Part shown: positions 33,242 through 41,706 of the stretch, one piece after another | How the letters are laid out: the number at the start of each line of letters is the position of its first letter | How positions within the stretch are numbered: the stretch's first letter is position 1 | NCBI RefSeq assembly: GCF_014649855.1 | Contig: NZ_BMTV01000017.1 | Coordinates: forward strand, 1 to 64,000 | From: Streptomyces roseolus | GTDB lineage: Bacteria; Actinomycetota; Actinomycetes; Streptomycetales; Streptomycetaceae | Length of the DNA: 64,000 bases | Direction of reading: 5' to 3' | The notes under the pieces: generated by a model | The model's input: the letters and a program-made list of their open reading frames with translations, nothing else | The model's database searches: none | What the model was told of the DNA's origin: nothing | Translations under genes and position numbers: made by a program

Positions 33242-33457
33242 ATGGCAAAGGCGCTTCTCGGTTACGTCGGCGGCTCCGACCCGCGACTCCTCGCCGAGAT
33301 GCGACGGCTTCAGCAGCGCGTCCAGGATCTGGAATCCGAGCTCGTTCGGATCCAGACCGAGAACGACGCGCTCAACGCTGCCGCCGCTCAGCAGGGCGAG
33401 TCGCTGCTCGACCGCATCGACCTCGACGTACCCCAGGCAGAGCCTGCGCTCACCTGA
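33242..33457 (+). CDS. small coiled-coil protein conserved in Streptomyces
   Basis: This 71-residue protein starts MAKALLGYVGGSDPRLLAEM and continues as a clear heptad coiled coil (residues 19-50, LQQRVQDLESELVRIQTEND) with an acidic tail. It has no cysteine or signal. GGAGG lies 12-17 bases upstream of the ATG. It has its own promoter region and a textbook terminator, so it is an independent unit upstream of smc. The function is unknown; the coiled coil suggests an oligomeric adaptor. Confidence 0.78.
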   Translation: MAKALLGYVGGSDPRLLAEMRRLQQRVQDLESELVRIQTENDALNAAAAQQGESLLDRIDLDVPQAEPALT

Positions 33458-33499
33458 CACCCAGGCCCGACGGGCTCAGGTGGGAACAGCTGAATAGGC

Positions 33500-33521
33500 A
33501 AGGGACGCTTCGGCGTCCCTT
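33500..33521 (+). terminator. intrinsic terminator with UUCG loop and T-rich tail
   Basis: AAGGGACGC-TTCG-GCGTCCCTT is a perfect 9-bp stem with an extra-stable tetraloop, followed by CTTTTCTGG. It is one of the few terminators here with a T-rich tail. Confidence 0.9.
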
Positions 33522-33647
33522 CTTTTCTGGCCCTCGTGTCCCTGGCGGCCCCCGTCCCCCGTGCGTCGCCCCGGTCCACTGTCGTCACGGCGCTTCTCAC
33601 CGGAGGGTCTGCCCTGCGCGATCACGGGCGAAACGCGACACCCCGGG

Positions 33648-33653
33648 TAGAGT
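33648..33653 (+). promoter_or_regulatory. candidate leaderless -10 for smc
   Basis: TAGAGT ends seven bases before GTG 33661, with no Shine-Dalgarno, so smc may be translated from a leaderless mRNA. Confidence 0.4.
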
Positions 33654-33660
33654 CCCGTGG

Positions 33661-36600
33661 GTGCACCTCAAGGCCTTGACGCTCCGCGGATTCAAGTCGT
33701 TCGCCTCCGCCACCACGCTGAGGTTCGAACCGGGAATCACCTGCGTCGTCGGTCCCAACGGCTCCGGCAAGTCCAACGTCGTCGACGCCCTCTCCTGGGT
33801 CATGGGCGAACAGGGCGCCAAGTCGCTGCGCGGCGGCAAGATGGAGGACGTCATCTTCGCCGGCACCACCGGGCGCCCGCCGCTCGGCCGCGCCGAGGTC
33901 TCGCTCACCATCGACAACTCCGACGGCGCCCTGCCGATCGACTACGCCGAGGTGACGATCACCCGGATCATGTTCCGGGGCGGCAGCAGCGAGTACCAGA
34001 TCAACGGCGACACCTGCCGGCTCCTCGACATCCAGGACCTCCTCTCCGACTCCGGCATCGGCCGCGAGATGCACGTCATCGTCGGCCAGGGACAGCTCGA
34101 CTCGGTGCTGCACGCCGACCCCATGGGCCGGCGCGCCTTCATCGAGGAGGCCGCCGGAGTCCTCAAGCACCGCAAGCGCAAGGAGAAGGCGCTGCGGAAG
34201 CTCGACGCGATGCGCGCCAACCTCGCGCGCGTGCAGGACCTCACCGACGAACTGCGCCGGCAGCTCAAACCGCTCGGCCGGCAGGCCGCCGTCGCCCGCC
34301 GCGCCGTCGTCATCCAGGCCGACCTCCGCGACGCCCGGCTCCGCCTCCTCGCCGACGACCTCGTCCGCCACCGGCGCGCCCTGGACGCCGAACTCGCCGA
34401 CGAGGCCGCCCTCCTGGCCCGCAAGGAGGCCACCGAGGAGGAGCTGCGCGCCGCCCTCGCCCACGAGGCCGCCCTGGAGGCCGAGGTCCGCGCCCTCGCC
34501 CCGCGCCTGGAGCGCGCCCAGCAGAACTGGTACGCCCTCTCCCAGCTCGCCGAACGCGTCCGCGGCACGATCTCCCTCGCCGACGCGCGCGTGAAGAGCG
34601 CCACCGACGCCCCCGCCGAGGAGCGGCGCGGCCGCGACCCCGAGGATCTGGAGCGCGAGGCCGCCCGCGTCCGCGAACAGGAGGCCGAGCTGGAGGCCGC
34701 CCTGGAGGCCGCCGAGCGGGCCCTGGAGGACACCGTCGAGCACCGGGCCGAACTGGAACGGGCCCTCGCCGCCGAGGAGCGCCGCCTCAAGGACGCCGCC
34801 CGCGCCCTCGCCGACCGCCGCGAGGGCCTCGCCCGGCTGCACGGCCAGGTCAACGCCGCCCGCTCCCGCGCCGCCTCCGCCCAGGCCGAGATCGACCGGC
34901 TCGCCGCCGCCCGTGACGAGGCCGCCGACCGGGCCGTCACCGCCCAGGAGGAGTACGAGCGGCTCAAGGCCGAGGTCGACGGCCTCGACGCCGCCGACAC
35001 CGCCCACGGCGAGCGGTACGAGGAGGCCCGTCGCGCCCTCGCCGACGCGGAGACCGCGCTGAGCGCCGCCCGCGAGGCCGGCGCCGACGCCGAGAGCCGC
35101 CGGGCCGCCACCCGCGCCCGGCACGACACCCTCGCCCTCGGCCTGCGCCGCAAGGACGGCACCGGTGCCCTGCTCTCCGCGGGACTCGCCGGGATCCTCG
35201 GCCCCGCCGCCGAACTCCTCACCGTCACCCCCGGTTACGAGATCCCCGTCGCCGCCGCGCTCGGCGCCGCCGCCGACGCCGTCGCCGCCGACGGGCCCGC
35301 CGCCGCCGCCGAGGCCCTCCGCCTGCTCCGCAAACAGGACGCCGGCCGCGCCACCCTGCTCCTGGCCGCCGCGGAGGAGGACGACCCGGCGCCCCTGCCC
35401 CCGGGCGCCGTGGCCGCCGCCGGACTCGTCACCGGGCCCGCCGGGCTCGTCGCCGCCGCACGCCGGCTGCTCGACGGCACCGTCGTCGTCGACGGCCTCG
35501 ACGAGGCCCTGGAACTCGTCCGCGCCCACCCCCGCCTCACCGCCGTCACCGCCGAGGGCGACCTGCTCGGCGCCCACCACGCCCAGGGCGGCTCCGCCGG
35601 AGCCCCCAGCCTCCTCGAAGTCCGGGCCCAGGTCGACGAGGCCGCCGCCGAGCTCGCCGGACTCGCCCTCCGCTGCGAGGAAGCGGCCCGCGCCACGGAG
35701 GAGGCCGCCGAACACCGCCGGGCCGCCGCCGCCCGCGTCGACGAGCTCGACGCCCTCCGGCGCACCGCCGAGAAGGAGAGGGCGACCGTCGCCCAGGCCC
35801 TCGGCCGGCTCGCCGGCCAGGCCAGGGGAGCGGCCGGCGAGGCCGAACGGACCGCCGCCGCCGTCGCCCGCGCCCGGGAGGCCCTGGAACGCGCCGGCGC
35901 CGAGGCCGAGGAACTCGCCGAACGGCTCCTCGTCGCCGAGGAGACCCCCGCCGAGGAGGAGCCCGACACCTCCGTCCGCGACCGGCTCGCCATCGACGGC
36001 TCCAACGCCCGCCAGACCGAGATGGAGGCCCGCCTCCAGGTCCGCACCCACGAGGAACGGGTCAAGGGCCTGGCCGGCCGCGCCGACTCCCTCGACCGGG
36101 CCGCCCGCGCCGAACGGGAGGCACGCGCGCGTGCCGAGCAGCGCCGCGCCCGCCTCCGCCACGAGGCCCGCGTCGCCCGCGCCGTCGCCGGCGGAGCCCG
36201 TACCCTCCTCGCCCACGCCGAGGTCTCCCTGGAGCGCGCCGAGCGCGAGCGCGCCGCGGCCGCCGCCGCCCGCGCCGACCGCGAGCAGGGCCTCGCCGCC
36301 GCCCGCACCCGCGGCCGCGAGCTCAAGACCGAGCTGGACAAGCTCACCGACTCCGTCCACCGCGGCGAGGTCCTGGGCGCCGAGAAGCGGCTGCGGATCG
36401 AACAGCTGGAGACGAAGGCGCTGGAGGAGTTCGGCGTCGAGCCGGGCGCGCTCACCGCCGAGTACGGCCCCGACCAACCCGTTCCGCCGTCACCGCCCGC
36501 CGAGGGCGAGACCCTCCCCGAGGACCCGGCCGACCCCCGCAACCAGCCCCGCCCGTTCATCCGTTCGGAGCAGGAGAAGCGACTGAAGGCGGCCGAGCGC

Positions 36601-37206
36601 GCCTTCCAGCAGCTCGGCAAGGTCAACCCGCTGGCCCTGGAGGAGTTCGCCGCCCTGGAGGACCGCCACCGCTTCCTCTCCGAACAGCTGGAGGACCTGA
36701 AGAAGACCCGCGCCGACCTGCTCCAGGTCGTCAAGGAGGTCGACCAGCGGGTCGAGCAGGTCTTCACCGAGGCGTACCACGACACCGCCCGCGAGTTCGA
36801 GGGCGTCTTCTCCCGCCTCTTCCCCGGCGGCGAGGGCCGGCTCGTGCTCACCGACCCCGACAACATGCTCACCACCGGCGTCGAGGTCGAGGCCCGGCCG
36901 CCCGGCAAGAAGGTCAAGCGGCTCTCGCTGCTCTCCGGCGGCGAGCGCTCGCTGACCGCCGTGGCCCTCCTCGTCTCCATCTTCAAGGCCCGCCCCAGCC
37001 CCTTCTACGTCATGGACGAGGTCGAGGCGGCCCTCGACGACACCAACCTCCAGCGGCTCATCCGGATCATGCGGGAGCTCCAGGAGTCCTCGCAGCTCAT
37101 CGTGATCACCCACCAGAAGCGGACGATGGAGGTCGCCGACGCCCTGTACGGCGTCTCCATGCAGGGCGACGGCGTCTCGAAGGTCATCAGCCAGCGGCTC
37201 CACTGA
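33661..37206 (+). CDS. smc: chromosome segregation ATPase SMC
   Basis: SMC (1181 residues) compacts and segregates chromosomes with ScpA/ScpB. Walker A GPNGSGKS is at residues 31-38. A long coiled coil follows (about 170-500), then the hinge (about 500-650, beginning GTGALLSAGLAGILGPA), the returning coiled coil, and the C-terminal head with signature LSLLSGGERSLTAVALL (about 1090) and Walker B FYVMDEVEAALDD. GTG 33661 gives the conserved start VHLKALTLRGFKSFA. Coiled-coil segments are very rich in Ala, Glu and Arg. Confidence 0.97.
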   Translation: MHLKALTLRGFKSFASATTLRFEPGITCVVGPNGSGKSNVVDALSWVMGEQGAKSLRGGKMEDVIFAGTTGRPPLGRAEVSLTIDNSDGALPIDYAEVTITRIMFRGGSSEYQINGDTCRLLDIQDLLSDSGIGREMHVIVGQGQLDSVLHADPMGRRAFIEEAAGVLKHRKRKEKALRKLDAMRANLARVQDLTDELRRQLKPLGRQAAVARRAVVIQADLRDARLRLLADDLVRHRRALDAELADEAALLARKEATEEELRAALAHEAALEAEVRALAPRLERAQQNWYALSQLAERVRGTISLADARVKSATDAPAEERRGRDPEDLEREAARVREQEAELEAALEAAERALEDTVEHRAELERALAAEERRLKDAARALADRREGLARLHGQVNAARSRAASAQAEIDRLAAARDEAADRAVTAQEEYERLKAEVDGLDAADTAHGERYEEARRALADAETALSAAREAGADAESRRAATRARHDTLALGLRRKDGTGALLSAGLAGILGPAAELLTVTPGYEIPVAAALGAAADAVAADGPAAAAEALRLLRKQDAGRATLLLAAAEEDDPAPLPPGAVAAAGLVTGPAGLVAAARRLLDGTVVVDGLDEALELVRAHPRLTAVTAEGDLLGAHHAQGGSAGAPSLLEVRAQVDEAAAELAGLALRCEEAARATEEAAEHRRAAAARVDELDALRRTAEKERATVAQALGRLAGQARGAAGEAERTAAAVARAREALERAGAEAEELAERLLVAEETPAEEEPDTSVRDRLAIDGSNARQTEMEARLQVRTHEERVKGLAGRADSLDRAARAEREARARAEQRRARLRHEARVARAVAGGARTLLAHAEVSLERAERERAAAAAARADREQGLAAARTRGRELKTELDKLTDSVHRGEVLGAEKRLRIEQLETKALEEFGVEPGALTAEYGPDQPVPPSPPAEGETLPEDPADPRNQPRPFIRSEQEKRLKAAERAFQQLGKVNPLALEEFAALEDRHRFLSEQLEDLKKTRADLLQVVKEVDQRVEQVFTEAYHDTAREFEGVFSRLFPGGEGRLVLTDPDNMLTTGVEVEARPPGKKVKRLSLLSGGERSLTAVALLVSIFKARPSPFYVMDEVEAALDDTNLQRLIRIMRELQESSQLIVITHQKRTMEVADALYGVSMQGDGVSKVISQRLH

Positions 37207-37254
37207 AGTGGTGGCGGGACGCAAGGTGTGCGCCACTGGAAATCCTGGGTAACC

Positions 37255-37286
37255 GGTCCTCTTCCCGGAGACCCGGGAAGAGGACC
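37255..37286 (+). terminator. 14-bp hairpin between smc and glcP
   Basis: GGTCCTCTTCCCGG (37255-37268) pairs perfectly with 37273-37286 around AGAC. It could end smc transcription or act as an attenuator, because it lies only 26 bases before glcP. Confidence 0.7.
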
Positions 37287-37312
37287 GAAGGACCGCACCC
37301 CGAGGAGTCCAC

Positions 37313-38743
37313 GTGACCAGCACCGAGCAGGCTCCGCCGCCCCCGTCCGAAGGCCGGGCGGCGCACCCGGACCACCTCGGCCACGTCATCTTCATCACCG
37401 CCTCCGCCGCCATGGGCGGATTCCTCTTCGGCTACGACAGCTCCGTCATCAACGGCGCCGTCGAAGCCATCCGCGACCGGTACGACATCGGCTCCGCGAC
37501 CCTCGCCCAGGTCATCGCCATCGCCCTGATCGGCTGTGCCATCGGCGCCGCGACCGCGGGACGGATCGCCGACCGCATCGGCCGCATCCGCTGCATGCAG
37601 ATCTCCGCCGTCCTCTTCACCGTCAGCGCCATCGGCTCCGCCCTCCCCTTCGCCCTCTGGGACCTGGCCTTCTGGCGGATCGTCGGCGGCTTCGCCATCG
37701 GCATGGCCTCCGTCATCGGCCCCGCCTACATCGCCGAGGTCGCCCCCGCCGCCTACCGCGGCCGCCTCGGCTCCTTCCAGCAGGCCGCCATCGTCATCGG
37801 CATCGCCATCTCCCAGCTCGTCAACTACGGCATCCTCCAGCTCGCCGACGGCGACCAGCGCGGCGAGATCGGCGGCCTGGAGGCCTGGCAGTGGATGCTC
37901 GGCGTGATGGTCGTCCCCGCCCTCCTCTACGGACTGCTCTCCTTCGCCATCCCCGAGTCCCCCCGCTTCCTCATCTCCGTAGGGAAGACCGACCGGGCCA
38001 AGGAGGTCCTCGCCGAGGTCGAGGGCAAGGGCGTCGACCTCGACCACCGGGTCGCCGAGATCGAGCTGGCCATGCGCCGCGAGCACAAGTCCACCTTCAG
38101 GGACCTGTTCGCCCCCGGCAGCCGCTTCCGCCTGCTGCCGATCGTCTGGGTCGGCATCGGCCTCTCCGTCTTCCAGCAGCTCGTCGGCATCAACGTCGCC
38201 TTCTACTACTCCGCGACGCTCTGGCAGTCCGTCGGCATCGACCCGTCGAGCTCGTTCTTCTACTCCTTCACCACGTCGATCATCAACATCATCGGCACCG
38301 TGATCGCGATGGTCCTGGTCGACCGGGTCGGCCGCAAGCCGCTCGCCCTCGTCGGCTCCATCGGCATGGCGGTCGCGCTGGCCTTCGAGGCCTGGGCCTT
38401 CTCCGCCGACCTCGTCGACGGCAAGCTCCCGGAGACCCAGGGCGTCGTGGCGCTGGTCGCCGCCCACGTCTTCGTGCTCTTCTTCGCCCTCTCCTGGGGC
38501 GTGGTCGTCTGGGTCTTCCTCGGCGAGATGTTCCCCAACCGGATCCGCGCCGCCGCCCTCGGCGTCGCCGCCTCCGCCCAGTGGATCGCCAACTGGGCCA
38601 TCACCGCCAGCTTCCCGTCCCTCTCCGACTGGAACCTCTCCGGCACCTACGTCATCTACACGGTCTTCGCCGTCCTCTCGATCCCCTTCGTGCTCAGGTA
38701 CGTCAAGGAGACCAAGGGCAAGGCCCTGGAGGAGATGGGCTGA
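37313..38743 (+). CDS. glcP: glucose permease, MFS sugar porter (GlcP-like)
   Basis: This 476-residue major facilitator has twelve predicted membrane helices. Sugar porter signatures are GRIADRIGRIRC, RGRLGSFQQAAIVIG, PESPRFLISVGK, FQQLVGINVAFYYS and RVGRKPL. From memory the syntenic S. coelicolor gene next to smc is glcP1, the main glucose transporter that feeds glucose kinase-dependent catabolite control. GTG 37313 follows GAGGAG. Confidence 0.9.
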   Translation: MTSTEQAPPPPSEGRAAHPDHLGHVIFITASAAMGGFLFGYDSSVINGAVEAIRDRYDIGSATLAQVIAIALIGCAIGAATAGRIADRIGRIRCMQISAVLFTVSAIGSALPFALWDLAFWRIVGGFAIGMASVIGPAYIAEVAPAAYRGRLGSFQQAAIVIGIAISQLVNYGILQLADGDQRGEIGGLEAWQWMLGVMVVPALLYGLLSFAIPESPRFLISVGKTDRAKEVLAEVEGKGVDLDHRVAEIELAMRREHKSTFRDLFAPGSRFRLLPIVWVGIGLSVFQQLVGINVAFYYSATLWQSVGIDPSSSFFYSFTTSIINIIGTVIAMVLVDRVGRKPLALVGSIGMAVALAFEAWAFSADLVDGKLPETQGVVALVAAHVFVLFFALSWGVVVWVFLGEMFPNRIRAAALGVAASAQWIANWAITASFPSLSDWNLSGTYVIYTVFAVLSIPFVLRYVKETKGKALEEMG

Positions 38744-38758
38744 CGGCCGCCGGGCCCG

Positions 38759-39169
38759 TCAGGCGCCCGGGCGGGGCGGCACCCCGTCGCAGAACAGGCG
38801 CAGGCTCCGCCACCCCTCCTCCACCGGCATCCCTCCGCACGGAGGATGCAGCACCAGGCTCTCCAGGCCGAGCCCGGCACACTCCCCGGGCGTCACCACC
38901 CGGTACGCCCCCTCCGCCCGCAGCTCCGCCGCGCTCGTCGCCGTCGACCGCACGGCCGAGCGGATGTCCTTCGACTGCCAGGAGGCGTAGCTGCGCGCCT
39001 CGTGCAGGAAGCGCTCCCCGTACTCCGCCCAGGTCCGGTCCGGGTCCTCCGCCACGTTCAGCAGCGGGGTGACCGGACCCGGCGTCATCGTCCGGCCCTC
39101 GGTGCCGTACTCCGCGCACCGCGCCCGGTGGTACGCCTCCAGCGCGGTGGGCTGCCGGCGAGGAGCGAC
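38759..39169 (-). pseudogene. C-terminal remnant of an LLM-class flavin-dependent monooxygenase
   Basis: On the minus strand the open frame from about 39169 to 38759 encodes the last 130 or so residues of a luciferase-like monooxygenase (NVAEDPDRTWAEYGERFLHE, SYASWQSKDIRSAV, YRVVTPGECAGLG, VLHPPCGGMPVEEGWRSL). The N-terminal 170 residues expected for the family, with the flavin-barrel strands, are missing. The homology ends next to a perfect inverted repeat and runs into the ftsY promoter region. An ATG at 39088 could make a 109-residue peptide, but this is most likely a decayed gene. Confidence 0.6.
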
Positions 39170-39194
39170 CTCGACTGACGGGTCGTCAGTCGAG
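39170..39194. repeat. 11-bp perfect inverted repeat at the edge of the monooxygenase remnant
   Basis: CTCGACTGACG (39170-39180) and CGTCAGTCGAG (39184-39194) flank GGT. It marks the end of recognisable monooxygenase sequence and lies 87 bases before ftsY. It may be an operator of ftsY or the scar of the deletion. Confidence 0.7.
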
Positions 39195-39280
39195 AACGGC
39201 CCCGGCGCGCCGGGAACCCGCGACCCACGCTGCGTGCGTACGGCGTCACCGGGCGGGTCGTGTCCGATACTGGACGGGTT

Positions 39281-40507
39281 ATGGAACTCATCCTTGCTGT
39301 AGTCATCGCTCTGGTCGTCGCGGTCGCCGTGACCAGCGGGCTCGTGATCAGCGGTCGCAAGAAGAAGCAGCTGCCGCCGGCCGAACCGCCGTCCACCACG
39401 CCGACCATCACCGCTCCGCCCGCCGAGCCGCACGTCGGCGACGAGGCGGAGACACCGCGGGAAGAACCACGCCGCACCGTCGAGGAGGTCGGCCTCCCGA
39501 CCGCCGAGGAGGCGGTCGAGACCCCCGCCGCCGTCGAGGACCCGGTCGTCGCCGAGGCGCCCCCCGCGCCCGAGATCGAGGTGCCCGAGCCCACCGCCGG
39601 ACGCCTCGTCCGCCTCCGGGCCCGGCTCGCCCGCTCCCAGAACTCGCTGGGCAAGGGCCTGCTGACCCTGCTCTCCCGCGAGCACCTCGACGAGGACACC
39701 TGGGAGGAGATCGAGGAGACCCTCCTGACCGCCGACGTCGGCGTCGCCCCCACCCAGGAACTGGTCGAGCGGCTCCGCGAGCGCGTCCGGGTGCTCGGCA
39801 CCCGCACCCCCGAGGAGCTGCGCGGCCTGCTCCGCGAGGAGCTGATCGCCCTCCTCGGCGAGTACGACCGCACCGTCCACACCGAGAGCCCCGAGGACGT
39901 CCCCGGCGTCGTCATGGTCGTCGGCGTCAACGGCACCGGCAAGACCACCACCACCGGCAAGCTCGCCCGCGTGCTGGTCGCGGACGGCAAGTCCGTCGTC
40001 CTCGGCGCCGCCGACACCTTCCGCGCCGCCGCCGCCGACCAGCTCCAGACCTGGGGCGACCGGGTCGGCGCCCGCACCATCCGCGGCCCCGAGGCCGGCG
40101 ACCCCGCCTCGATCGCCTACGACGCGGTCAAGGAGGGCATCGCCGAGAAGGCCGACGTCGTCCTGATCGACACCGCCGGCCGCCTGCACACCAAGACCGG
40201 CCTCATGGACGAGCTCGGCAAGGTCAAGCGGGTCGTCGAGAAGCACGGCCCGCTCGACGAGATCCTCCTCGTCCTCGACGCCACCACCGGCCAGAACGGC
40301 CTCATCCAGGCCCGCGTCTTCGCCGAGGTCGTCGACATCACCGGCATCGTCCTGACCAAGCTCGACGGCACCGCCAAGGGAGGCATCGTCGTCGCCGTCC
40401 AGCGCGAACTGGGCGTCCCGGTCAAGCTCGTCGGCCTCGGCGAGGGCCCCGACGACCTGGCCCCCTTCGAGCCGGCCGCCTTCGTCGACGCCCTCATCGG
40501 CGACTGA
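39281..40507 (+). CDS. ftsY: signal recognition particle receptor FtsY
   Basis: FtsY (408 residues) is the membrane receptor for the Ffh-RNA particle. It has one N-terminal membrane helix (LILAVVIALVVAVAVTSGLV), typical of actinobacteria, an acidic proline-rich A domain to about 105, then the NG domain with G1 GVNGTGKTTT near 215, DTFRAAAADQL, DTAGRLHTK and TKLDGTAKGG. ATG 39281 has no strong Shine-Dalgarno; GATACT lies 13-18 bases upstream. Confidence 0.97.
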   Translation: MELILAVVIALVVAVAVTSGLVISGRKKKQLPPAEPPSTTPTITAPPAEPHVGDEAETPREEPRRTVEEVGLPTAEEAVETPAAVEDPVVAEAPPAPEIEVPEPTAGRLVRLRARLARSQNSLGKGLLTLLSREHLDEDTWEEIEETLLTADVGVAPTQELVERLRERVRVLGTRTPEELRGLLREELIALLGEYDRTVHTESPEDVPGVVMVVGVNGTGKTTTTGKLARVLVADGKSVVLGAADTFRAAAADQLQTWGDRVGARTIRGPEAGDPASIAYDAVKEGIAEKADVVLIDTAGRLHTKTGLMDELGKVKRVVEKHGPLDEILLVLDATTGQNGLIQARVFAEVVDITGIVLTKLDGTAKGGIVVAVQRELGVPVKLVGLGEGPDDLAPFEPAAFVDALIGD

Positions 40508-40527
40508 CCCGCACCGGCCCCCGCGGA

Positions 40528-40560
40528 AGGGCCCCCGCTCCGTCCCGGAGCGGGGGCCCT
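40528..40560 (+). terminator. terminator after ftsY
   Basis: A perfect 14-bp stem (40528-40541 with 40547-40560) with a 5-base loop lies 20 bases after the ftsY stop, between convergent genes. Confidence 0.88.
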
Positions 40561-40613
40561 CGTCACGCCCCGCCGGACCACGTCCGGCCGCGCGTCGTGC
40601 CCGTCCGGCACGG

Positions 40614-41267
40614 CTAGCCGTGCGTGCGATGGCACATGTACGCCAAGGTGCCGAGCAGCAGCCGGGCCTGCGGCGGCGCACCCGCCGTGTCCAGCGTCGG
40701 CGGCCGCAGCCAGCGCACCGGACCGAGCCCGCCCAGCTGCGACGGGGGAGCGGTGATGTGGCTGCCGGGACCCAGGCAGTGCAGGTCCAGGTCCGCGTCG
40801 TCCCAGCCCATCCGGTACAGCAGCCGCGGCAGCTCCTCCGCCGCGCCCGGCGCGACGAAGAACTGCGCCCGCCCGGTCGGCGTCGCGCAGACCGGGCCCA
40901 GCGGCAGCCCCATCCGCTCCATCCGGACCAGCGCCCGCCGGCCCGCCGCCTCGGCCACGTCGATCACGTCGAAGGCGCGGCCCACCGGCAGCAGCAGCGC
41001 CGCCCCGGGGTACTCCGACCACGCCTTGGTCGCGTCGTCGAGCCCCGCGCCCGCCGGGACGGGCGGCGCGAAGGAGAGGGGATGCGCGCCCGGGGCCGTG
41101 CAGGCCCGGTCGCCGCAGGAGCACCGGCCGCCGGCGGCCAGTGCCCCGGGCTGGACGTCCCAGCCCCAGAGTCCGGTGTACTCGGCCACCGCTGTGCACT
41201 CGGTGGTGCGTGCGCGGCGACGTGAGCCGGACCGCATCTCACGAATGCCGCCGATCGTGAAGCCCAT
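40614..41267 (-). CDS. bifunctional primase/polymerase N-terminal (Prim-Pol-like) domain protein
   Basis: This 217-residue protein resembles the prim-pol N-terminal domain family conserved in Streptomyces (YTGLWGWDVQPGA, CSCGDRACTAPGAHPL zinc-like cluster, FDVIDVAEAAGRRAL, FVAPGAAEELP, DLHCLGPGSHITAPPS). The catalytic DxD of true primases appears reduced here to DVIDV, so enzyme activity is uncertain. It is divergent from nsdA and shares its 439-bp upstream region. A DNA-related role is family inference. Confidence 0.8.
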   Translation of the reverse strand: MGFTIGGIREMRSGSRRRARTTECTAVAEYTGLWGWDVQPGALAAGGRCSCGDRACTAPGAHPLSFAPPVPAGAGLDDATKAWSEYPGAALLLPVGRAFDVIDVAEAAGRRALVRMERMGLPLGPVCATPTGRAQFFVAPGAAEELPRLLYRMGWDDADLDLHCLGPGSHITAPPSQLGGLGPVRWLRPPTLDTAGAPPQARLLLGTLAYMCHRTHG

Positions 41268-41706
41268 GCCCCCTCCAACGGGTCGGACGCGCCGGTGGTT
41301 ACGAGCCGGAACGCACCCGTGACGCTCCGTGACGCCACGCCCGGGGCTCGTCGCCCAGGGTGGCGCACGGACGTGGACGGGGTGGTGCGCACGGTGGCGC
41401 GCGCCTCTTCGCGCTTCCGTCCGCCGACTCCGGTTCGTCGCATGTCAAGTGAATCGTGCGGAGCCCCCGGCGAGTTCATTCGAAGGGGTGGCGAATGGTG
41501 GCGTTTCTTGTGACGCCCTCACGGCAGGGGTGATCGTAGGATTACTTTCGGTACCCGAAGCCCCGGAGGGGCTTGCACGGTGGGGTATGCCGGAGGCAAG
41601 CCGGTTTCCCGTTCGAAGGAGTCGGAACACCGAGCGGGGAGCCGCGGGACGCGGCATTCTGATAGGGGTTCGCACGACAGGCAATCAGGTGGATGGGGGC
41701 GTTCCA
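41268..41706. other. 439-bp divergent regulatory region between the Prim-Pol-like gene and nsdA
   Basis: No gene is supported. It contains a GTGACGCTCCGTGAC site (41319-41333), a GTGA-CGCCC-TCAC dyad (41510-41522) and an A+T-richer stretch near 41430-41560 with TAGGAT that could be the nsdA promoter. In-frame extensions of nsdA into this stretch lack Streptomyces codon bias. Confidence 0.65.
41319..41333. promoter_or_regulatory. BldD-box-like site upstream of nsdA
   Basis: GTGACGCTCCGTGAC fits 8 of 9 fixed positions of the BldD consensus nTnACnCwGnGTnAn as I recall it. From memory nsdA is a reported BldD target, so this is a good candidate operator, also placed 52 bases upstream of the divergent gene. 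Confidence 0.5.
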
